Assembly: GCF_014696315.1 (NCBI RefSeq)
Contig: NZ_JACJPX010000051.1
Span: 1 to 61,199 of the forward strand
From: Calothrix membranacea FACHB-236
GTDB taxonomy: Bacteria > Cyanobacteriota > Cyanobacteriia > Cyanobacteriales > Nostocaceae
Reading direction: 5' to 3'
DNA: 61,199 nucleotides
The notes beneath the pieces were generated by a model. That model saw only the letters and a program-made list of their open reading frames with translations, was not told the origin of the DNA and made no database searches. The position numbers were made by a program, and so were the translations under genes. Positions 55,069-61,199 of the stretch are shown here, in pieces. How positions within the stretch are numbered: position 1 is the stretch's first letter; each line of letters begins with the position of its first letter.

Positions 55069-55123
55069 TGAGTGAAGAAATATGGAGAAATTTGCATTGT
55101 AAATTCGTATCAGAAATTAGAGA

Positions 55124-55702
55124 TTGTCTGACATCAAAAGCAATATGGAAAATAATTTGAATAGGTTCCTTAATTTTAAAATAATACATCGTCTGAGGAA
55201 AGCAATATCAACAATCCCTGAGTCTCGCTTTTGGTTAAATAATGTAGTATTTTTGTTGTCAGCTTATACAATTATTTCATTACCATTTGGTTTATACTTT
55301 GGGTTTCTCAAATTTGGCTTTGTTAAGTTACCAATAGGAGAAATCCTGAAGATTTTGGCTATCTGCTTATTTACACCTGCAATTACTGAAGAAATATTGT
55401 TTAGAGTTTTCTTCTTGCCTCATGTTACAGAAGATGTTTCACAAACTACTAAATGGTTGTGGGGATTTATAAGTTTGGTAATTTTTATTGTTTACCACCC
55501 TCTAAATGCTTTAACGGCTTATCCTGCTGGGTTTCCAACATTTATGAATCCAGCTTTTTTATTTATGGCAGCAATTTTAGGAATTGTTTGTACTATTGCC
55601 TATCTTCAAAGTGGTTCTTTATGGACTTCAGTGGTGATGCATTGGATAATTGTAGTAGTCTGGCTAATCTTTTTTGGTGGATATGAAAGACTGAACGCTT
55701 GA
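55124..55702 (+). CDS. CPBP family intramembrane protease
   Basis: This 192-aa membrane protein has about five helices and short versions of the CPBP motifs: TPAITEEILFRVFFLPH (Glu-Glu and Arg), VYHPLNALT, and SLWTSVVMHWIIVVVWLIFF with its His. It is much shorter than the CPBP protein at 37372. The N-terminal 40 residues are basic and lie before the first helix, so the true start may be the Met eight codons in. The 48-base gap to the DUF58 gene suggests linkage. Confidence 0.78.
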   Translation: MSDIKSNMENNLNRFLNFKIIHRLRKAISTIPESRFWLNNVVFLLSAYTIISLPFGLYFGFLKFGFVKLPIGEILKILAICLFTPAITEEILFRVFFLPHVTEDVSQTTKWLWGFISLVIFIVYHPLNALTAYPAGFPTFMNPAFLFMAAILGIVCTIAYLQSGSLWTSVVMHWIIVVVWLIFFGGYERLNA

Positions 55703-55750
55703 TTAAATTAGAAAATTCTGAAACACAAAATTATTATTTATATTAAAGCA

Positions 55751-57073
55751 ATGGTGGCAGCGGATAGAGTTTATATATTATTAGTTATAGGAATTGCGAT
55801 CGCACCAATTTTGGCGATGCTTTTCGGTATTCCCACAAGTATCGGTATTACACTTTTATTTGATATCTTCGTCCTCGCATTAATGGTGGTGGATGGTTTA
55901 CGAGTAAGGCGCGATCGCGTCGAAGTTAGTCGCCAAATTCCATCACGTTTATCAATTGGTCGAGACAACCCGGTTGTGCTAACGGTAAAATCGGCAAATA
56001 CCAATGCTGTAATTAAAATTCGCGACTATTACCCCACAGGCTTTGGTGTTTCTACACCAGAACTCAGCACTACTGTAGGGATGAACAGCAGCCAGGAATT
56101 AACATACACCGTTCACCCCACACAGCGGGGTGAGTTTGCTTGGGGAAATATTCAAGTTAGACAATTGGGATTTTGGGGATTAGCTTGGGATGATTGGCAA
56201 ATTCCGCAAAATCTGCGGGTGAAAGTTTATCCAGATTTAGTAGGGTTGCGATCGCTTTCGATTCGTTTAGCATTGCAATCATCTGGATCAATCCGCCAAC
56301 GCCGCATGGGTATTGGTACAGAGTTTGCAGAACTGCGAAACTATCGCACTGGTGACGATTTACGCTTGGTTGATTGGAAAGCCACAGCCAGACGTGTCGG
56401 GGCTTATGGTAATACACCGCCCTTAGTTAGGGTTTTAGAACCAGAACAAGAACAAACTTTAATAATTTTGCTCGATCGCGGGCGGTTAATGACAGCGAAA
56501 GTGCAAGGTTTGCAGCGATTTGATTGGGGATTAAATGCAACTTTATCCTTAGCTTTAGCCGGATTACATCGAGGCGATCGCGTGGGCGTGGGTGTATTTG
56601 ACAGACAAATGCATACGTGGATTCCCCCAGAACGCGGTCAAAATCATCTCCCCCAGTTAATTGATCGCTTAACACCAATTCAACCAGTATTGCTGGAATC
56701 TGATTATTTAGGAGCAGTAACCAATGTAGTACAACGGCAGACTCGGCGCGCACTAGTGGTATTAATTACCGATATAGTTGATGCGATCGCTTCCACCGAA
56801 CTTCTCGCCGCTTTGTCTCGCCTAGCACCCCGTTACCTACCATTTTGCGTCATACTCCGCGATCCGCAAGTTGATCATCTAGCCCATACCTTTACTGAAG
56901 ATGTGACAAATACTTATGTTCGCGCAGTCGCTTTAGATTTATTAGCACAGCGACAAGTTGCATTTGCCCAATTAAAACAAAAAGGTGTATTGGTACTCGA
57001 CGCACCAGCTAATCAAATTACAGATCAGTTGGTTGAACGATATTTACAACTCAAAGCCCGGAATCAACTTTAA
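55751..57073 (+). CDS. DUF58 domain-containing protein
   Basis: Two N-terminal membrane helices (about 5-25 and 28-45) are followed by a periplasm-like beta region, then the DUF58 signature GTEFAELRNYRTGDDLRLVDWKATAR (in part) at about residues 186-211, and a von Willebrand A-like domain starting TLIILLDRGRLM. In many bacteria DUF58 proteins work with MoxR-type AAA+ ATPases to assemble or activate membrane complexes. Neighbouring SpoIIM, DUF975-like and RDD genes are the usual partners. Length 440 aa. Confidence 0.88.
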   Translation: MVAADRVYILLVIGIAIAPILAMLFGIPTSIGITLLFDIFVLALMVVDGLRVRRDRVEVSRQIPSRLSIGRDNPVVLTVKSANTNAVIKIRDYYPTGFGVSTPELSTTVGMNSSQELTYTVHPTQRGEFAWGNIQVRQLGFWGLAWDDWQIPQNLRVKVYPDLVGLRSLSIRLALQSSGSIRQRRMGIGTEFAELRNYRTGDDLRLVDWKATARRVGAYGNTPPLVRVLEPEQEQTLIILLDRGRLMTAKVQGLQRFDWGLNATLSLALAGLHRGDRVGVGVFDRQMHTWIPPERGQNHLPQLIDRLTPIQPVLLESDYLGAVTNVVQRQTRRALVVLITDIVDAIASTELLAALSRLAPRYLPFCVILRDPQVDHLAHTFTEDVTNTYVRAVALDLLAQRQVAFAQLKQKGVLVLDAPANQITDQLVERYLQLKARNQL

Positions 57074-57163
57074 ATTAATTGGGGTACAAAATTAATATAT
57101 TGATGTGTCGCCAACATTAATTGATTTAGTATTACAAATTTCCAACTAATAACTACGAATTAT

Positions 57164-58117
57164 TTATGAACGCTTGCGACTACAATACATAATCAAAAGC
57201 ACAAACAATCCCATCCCAGCAAGATATTTTAAAGGGTCGGGAATGCTGGGATTAGGAGAGAAAAAACCCTCGATAGTGCCAGCAATGACTAACATCGGCA
57301 CAATCCCAAATACTAACTGTGCTGCCTGAGAACCGTAGAATTTCAGAGCATCCCGACGACGATATTTCCCAGGAAATAAAATTGCTTTTGCTATGAGTAA
57401 TCCTGCACCACCAGCAAAAAAGATAGCAGGTAATTCTAAGGAACCATGCGGAAATACAAATGCCCAAAAAGGATAGGCAAGATAATTTTGACCTACCAAA
57501 GTGCCAATCGCACCAATTAATAAACCATTAAATATCATTAAATATGTTGTGTATGCCCCGGCTGTAATTCCACCAGCAACAGCCCCAAAGGAAACCGATA
57601 AATTATTAATCATAATACTGCTGGATGCTAGGGGTTCAATCCCCACAATTGACCCCATCCATAATTTGCGATCGTCTCGCACGCGGGAAATTAAACTTTC
57701 GGGTACAATCAGCGGCATAAAGCTGGGGTCTTGCCAAGCGTACCACCAAGCAACTAATGCCCCTAACAAAAATAAAGCCGTAGCTATAGCGATATATGGA
57801 AATGTTTGCTGCACTACAGCAGGTAATCCCCATTTATAAAACTCCACTACAGCTTGCCATTCCTGCCGTCGCGAACCTTGATAAATCTGGGTATAGGCGC
57901 GAGTTGTTAAAGATTGTAAACTTTGGCTCAACGTATTGCCTACTTTTTGAGTACGGGCGCGTGCTAAATCTGCCGCTACGGAACGATATAAACTGGCTAA
58001 TTCTCTAATTTCCACCGCCCGCAGTGATTTTAACCCTTTTTTTTCTACCTGCCGTAAAAGCGTATCCAAACGCTGCCAATTTAATTCCCGTCGCGCAATC
58101 CAACGTTGAATATTCAT
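57164..58117 (-). CDS. Stage II sporulation protein M-like (SpoIIM family)
   Basis: The soluble N-terminus (MNIQRWIARRELNWQRLDTLLRQVEKKG, in part) and six or so C-terminal helices, including the FPHGSLELPAIFFAGGAGLLIAKAILFPGK block, are typical of SpoIIM-family proteins outside spore formers. Length is 317 aa. The gene converges with DUF58 and is divergent from the next membrane protein gene. In non-sporulating bacteria these genes cluster with MoxR, DUF58 and RDD genes; the role is unknown. Confidence 0.87.
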   Translation of the reverse strand: MNIQRWIARRELNWQRLDTLLRQVEKKGLKSLRAVEIRELASLYRSVAADLARARTQKVGNTLSQSLQSLTTRAYTQIYQGSRRQEWQAVVEFYKWGLPAVVQQTFPYIAIATALFLLGALVAWWYAWQDPSFMPLIVPESLISRVRDDRKLWMGSIVGIEPLASSSIMINNLSVSFGAVAGGITAGAYTTYLMIFNGLLIGAIGTLVGQNYLAYPFWAFVFPHGSLELPAIFFAGGAGLLIAKAILFPGKYRRRDALKFYGSQAAQLVFGIVPMLVIAGTIEGFFSPNPSIPDPLKYLAGMGLFVLLIMYCSRKRS

Positions 58118-58196
58118 AAATTTTGGGAGGATTTGGGTGAGTGTAATTTAAGATAGCCTCAATTCATCTCCGTACTTGCAAGGAAAATATAACATC

Positions 58197-59051
58197 ATGA
58201 CTGGTGATTTTGGTTCTCCCAGCCCCATTCAACCCCTGAGTGTGGGAAATGTCGTGAGTGCAGGAATAAGATTGTATCGTTCTCACCTCAAAGATTACTT
58301 TTTACTTGCCCTCAAAGCTTACGTTTGGATACTTGTTCCAGTCTATGGCTGGGCAAAATTTTATGCCCTAACAGGGCTAATTTCTCGTTTAGCTTTTGGC
58401 GATTTGGTCAATCAACCCGAAAGCATTAGCGAGGGTGAACGTTTTGTAAATTCGCGATTATGGCAGTTTTTATTGACAATGCTGTTAATGTTGATTGTCG
58501 GTATGGGAATTGTCTTCGGGATTAGCTTTGCATTTGTGATAGTTGGCGTTTTATCAGCTGTCGTGGTGGGAGGGTTAGGTCAACAAAGCAGCCCTGCAGC
58601 TACATTGCTTGTAGTTTTAATCGGTTTGATTGTAGGTATTGCGGCTTTTGTTGGAGTTTTTTGGCTGTTAACAAGGTTCTATTTAGTGGATGTTCCCCTA
58701 TCAATTGAGGATAATGTTGATGCTACATCAACCATTAGCCGGAGTTGGGAGTTAACTCAAGGTTACGTTTGGCGGATTCTGTTAATCAGCTTTGTAGCTG
58801 TTTTGATTACAATCCCTATTCAATTAGTGGCGCAAATCCTGTCTACGATTATTCAGTTAATTTTTACACCTGTACTCCAACAGGGAAATAGTGCTGCGGC
58901 TTTGCTAATATTGTTGCTAATCCTGGCGTTAAGTTTTGTCAGTGGGGCAATTGTTCTCCCATTTTGGCAAAGCATCAAAGCTGTAATTTATTATGACCTG
59001 CGGAGTCGGCGTGAAGGCTTAGGCTTAAAGTTACGCGATCGCGAAATTTAA
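58197..59051 (+). CDS. Polytopic membrane protein, DUF975-like
   Basis: After a short N-terminus (PIQPLSVGNVVSAGIRLYR) the protein has five or six membrane helices, with the conserved-looking FYLVDVPLSIEDNVDATSTISRSWELTQGYVWRI segment (about residues 170-205) typical of DUF975 or glycerophosphodiester-phosphodiesterase membrane-domain proteins. I use ATG 58197 (MTGDFGSP), 12 bases after AAGGA; a TTG seven codons earlier is less likely. Length is then 284 aa. It lies next to SpoIIM and RDD genes, as in MoxR-associated groups. Confidence 0.8.
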   Translation: MTGDFGSPSPIQPLSVGNVVSAGIRLYRSHLKDYFLLALKAYVWILVPVYGWAKFYALTGLISRLAFGDLVNQPESISEGERFVNSRLWQFLLTMLLMLIVGMGIVFGISFAFVIVGVLSAVVVGGLGQQSSPAATLLVVLIGLIVGIAAFVGVFWLLTRFYLVDVPLSIEDNVDATSTISRSWELTQGYVWRILLISFVAVLITIPIQLVAQILSTIIQLIFTPVLQQGNSAAALLILLLILALSFVSGAIVLPFWQSIKAVIYYDLRSRREGLGLKLRDREI

Positions 59052-59079
59052 AGAGTCAACAGTCAACAACCTGCTGCTT

Positions 59080-59106
59080 GTCCTATTTAATTAGGACTGC
59101 TTTTTT
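59080..59106 (+). terminator. Rho-independent terminator
   Basis: GTCCTA and TAGGAC form a stem around TTTAAT, and TGCTTTTTT follows. It lies 29 bases after the DUF975-like gene and just before the RDD gene. Confidence 0.75.
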
Positions 59107-59127
59107 ATAGCGAATTTTAAATTACTT

Positions 59128-59907
59128 ATGCACCTTTTTAACCGTGTTAAATTCCGTACCCCAGAAAGTGTAGAACTAGAATTTACCCTTGCAGGAATTG
59201 GTAATCGTGCCTGGGCATTACTAATTGACTATCATATTTTGGCTTTCATTTTGCTGGGGTTCTACATTCTTTTTTGGGTAATTATCGTCCAATTTTCAGA
59301 TTTTTGGGTAACGGTTGTTGGATCTAACTTGGGTTTGTGGATGATTGCGATCGCATTTATCATCACCTTTACTATTTATGCAGGTTATTTTGTTTTTCTA
59401 GAAACTTTATGGCAAGGACAAACCCCTGGTAAACGTATTGCTAAAATTCGCGTTGTTCGAGATGATGGTAGACCAATTGGTTTACAACAAGCAGCTTTAC
59501 GAGCATTACTACGTCCTGTTGATGAGTTCTTGTTTATCGGCGCTTTTTTTATTATGTTGACTCGTCAAGAAAAGCGCTTAGGTGATTTAGCTGCAGGCAC
59601 AATTGTTATTCAAGACCAAATACCAGTCGGAACTGCAACTTTAACTATTTCAGAACAAGCAAAATCACTTCATGCACAACTAATACAAATTGCTGATTTA
59701 TCTCCCTTATTACCAGATGATTTTGCTGTCATTCGAGAATATTTACAACGCCGTAGTGGAATGTCAGCTAAGGCAAAATCTTTACTAGCTCTAAAACTAT
59801 CACAACAGGTTCAAGCTATTATTAACTTAGAGCAGATGCCCGTCGGTGTTTCCTCTGACGATTTTTTAGAAGCTATTTATCTTGCTTATAAACAGAAAGA
59901 ATTTTAA
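59128..59907 (+). CDS. RDD family membrane protein
   Basis: The RDD domain covers residues 20-170: LAGIGNRAWALLIDYHILAFILL (Arg and Asp of the name), a central pair of helices, then the TLWQGQTPGKRIAKIRVVRDDGRPI signature and LLRPVDEF. The C-terminal 90 residues are soluble and helical. The family is thought to transport or sense small molecules. Length 259 aa. It lies after a terminator, so it may have its own promoter. Confidence 0.9.
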   Translation: MHLFNRVKFRTPESVELEFTLAGIGNRAWALLIDYHILAFILLGFYILFWVIIVQFSDFWVTVVGSNLGLWMIAIAFIITFTIYAGYFVFLETLWQGQTPGKRIAKIRVVRDDGRPIGLQQAALRALLRPVDEFLFIGAFFIMLTRQEKRLGDLAAGTIVIQDQIPVGTATLTISEQAKSLHAQLIQIADLSPLLPDDFAVIREYLQRRSGMSAKAKSLLALKLSQQVQAIINLEQMPVGVSSDDFLEAIYLAYKQKEF

Positions 59908-60091
59908 AGAAAGGCTGAAGTATAAAGAATGAAGGATGAAATGAGAATTGGTATAAGCAGATTGGAATATTAGACGAAAAAATCAGTTTTCTTAGATTTA
60001 TATTCCATCTACATTTGAGCATGGTAATTTCATGCTTCATCCTAGCCTGCGGCAAGCCGCTACGCGTCTACATACTTCAGCCTTACATTGA

Positions 60092-60886
60092 CTATTGACT
60101 AATGGTTAAAGTCGGCCAATCAGGTTGACGATAATAGCGTGTCATGTCATCAAATTTTCGCAATTCAACGCGATCTATTAAAAATTCGGGTGAATTTAAA
60201 AGCCATTGTTGATTCAATTCAGACAGCATAGTACTAAATTTTGTCCGGTCTAGTTCCGGCGAAATCTCACCAAAATAGCCTAATGTAATATGGGCAGTGA
60301 AGTGATAATGTTGTTCAATGCCCAAAGCCATTAACTGAGAATTTTGATAAATAGTGCGGCGAAGTTTAATCACCTGTTCGTAGCAACGCTCATCTTGCGG
60401 TACTAAACAAACTCCTATTGCTCTTGGCATGACTATCAATCCCAGCACTTGCCAATGAATACGTTGACTATCGGCTGAGAGAGATTTTTGATATTCCTGA
60501 AATATTTCCCCAACGCAAGAACATAACTGCTGTTCAAATTGGGGGTTTTTCTCACAAGCATCACGGTAAGCACTATCCCAAATTAAATCTGCTAGGGTCA
60601 AATGGAAGCTAGAATCTGGTACAGGCACAATCAAATCACTATTGGTAGGCAATTCCAACAGTTTTTGTTGATAACCTTTTAACTGCGTATAGAAAGCAGA
60701 ATTTTCTGTTGCTTCTTCCGCAGGTGGGGTAATTAGCGTGTAGCCGGGAAATGGTGCTGCTTGCCTAGAACCGGAATCTGGCTGAAATTTAGAAGATTCC
60801 TGAATATGCTGGACTTGAGATCTGTAAGCTTCTGGTAGCGTCATTCGTGCTACCCGATTCAAGTAAGTTTGATAGTTATCGTCCAA
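60092..60886 (-). CDS. 2H phosphoesterase-like protein (DUF1868)
   Basis: Two H-x-(T/S)-x motifs, SFHLTLADLIWD (about residues 112-123) and HFTAHITLGYFG (about 194-205), mark the 2H phosphoesterase fold; the longer N-terminal half with RQAAPFPGYTLITPP fits the DUF1868 group. Enzymes of this fold act on cyclic phosphates or 2'-5' RNA bonds; the substrate here is unknown. It is cytoplasmic, 264 aa. It converges with the RDD gene. Confidence 0.8.
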   Translation of the reverse strand: MDDNYQTYLNRVARMTLPEAYRSQVQHIQESSKFQPDSGSRQAAPFPGYTLITPPAEEATENSAFYTQLKGYQQKLLELPTNSDLIVPVPDSSFHLTLADLIWDSAYRDACEKNPQFEQQLCSCVGEIFQEYQKSLSADSQRIHWQVLGLIVMPRAIGVCLVPQDERCYEQVIKLRRTIYQNSQLMALGIEQHYHFTAHITLGYFGEISPELDRTKFSTMLSELNQQWLLNSPEFLIDRVELRKFDDMTRYYRQPDWPTLTISQ

Positions 60887-61164
60887 TCTCGGTGGCCTCG
60901 CGCGCTCTTACTTGATAGATTTTAGCTGAATAGACTCTAAATCAAGCACTCTAGTCACAAGGGTGTTTTGATAATGCGATCGCATTTGCTAATCCACCAG
61001 GAAGGTACTGCCCCTCCTGTATCTGTGTTATCAGCACAGCGCCTCACTTTTCGGCTTCTGGTGGCAGGCGGAAGATGGAGGAATCCATTGGTGTCAACTT
61101 AAGCTAAAAGGAAGCATAAGATGTAATCTTAGAATATCAATTCTGATGTTCTAAGTGATACATC
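60887..61164. other. Intergenic region ending in an inverted repeat
   Basis: The gap has one HIP1-like site near 60979 and no gene. At 61128-61155 CTTAGAA pairs with TTCTAAG, and outer GATGTA/TACATC arms extend the repeat to 61120-61164, immediately before a possible start codon at 61165. Confidence 0.5.
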
Positions 61165-61199
61165 ATGAGTAGAAAAGCAAGAGCGCGAACAGGAAACCC
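61165..61199 (+). CDS. Possible start of a gene cut by the window edge
   Basis: ATG at 61165 opens a basic frame (MSRKARARTGN) that runs off the window. Eleven codons are too few to identify it, and no ribosome binding site is visible because the inverted repeat occupies the leader. Confidence 0.3.
   Translation, partial: MSRKARARTGN

Overview
The window comes from a filamentous, probably heterocyst- and hormogonium-forming cyanobacterium of the Nostocales (Nostoc, Calothrix or Tolypothrix type). Supporting signs are the very frequent HIP1 octamer GCGATCGC, the photosynthesis genes petG, psbX, ycf66 and cytM, a SufR/sufBCDS cluster with cyanobacterial gene order, a cyAbrB transcription factor, and many short degenerate intergenic repeats of the TGACAAATGAC and CCCAATGCCC kinds. 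Species cannot be fixed from sequence reading alone. No insertion sequence, prophage, integrase or CRISPR array was seen.

Layout. 0-9.9 kb: two unassigned proteins (one with an SH3b domain), a DUF3370 protein, a pyroglutamyl-peptidase-like protein, hisH, rsmD, petG, cytM, a parvulin, a radical SAM protein, and a secreted-protein gene broken by one in-frame TGA. 10-13 kb: an ABC exporter and an HNH-nuclease protein. 13.3-19.1 kb: sufS, sufD, sufC and sufB on the minus strand, divergent from sufR, with two identical SufR-type operators between them. 19.2-28.5 kb: small unknowns, a Uma2 protein, the cytochrome c assembly protein CcsA/CcsB, a DUF3352 protein, a response-regulator/HlyD fusion, and a chorismate-lyase-like protein. 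28.8-33.8 kb: tRNA-Leu(GAG), a structured leader or small-RNA candidate, accC, YggT, psbX, ycf66 and a pair of three-blade TolB-like lipoproteins. 34-42.5 kb: sdhB, a 1.6 kb gene-free stretch, calA (cyAbrB), a CPBP protease, a radical SAM/SPASM protein, htpG and rpmB.

43.3-54.1 kb holds the most system-like block, a hormogonium polysaccharide (hps) locus. It has the giant pilin-like HpsA, three pseudopilins (HpsB, HpsC, HpsD), three family-2 glycosyltransferases (two tandem HpsE-type) and a fourth pseudopilin that is a paralogue of HpsD. Together they suggest synthesis of a polysaccharide coupled to its export through a type IV pilus-like apparatus for gliding. After it come a TIGR04282-type transferase, a second CPBP protein, and a DUF58/SpoIIM/DUF975-like/RDD membrane group that resembles MoxR-associated clusters but lacks MoxR. 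The window ends with a 2H-phosphoesterase-like protein.

Points most worth a second look: the receiver-HlyD fusion; the split TolB-like propeller pair; repeat sequences read through in frame inside sufD and htpG; the structured RNA candidate before accC; the in-frame TGA gene; and a long hairpin separating hpsA from hpsB. All family calls rest on reading motifs by eye; no database search was run.
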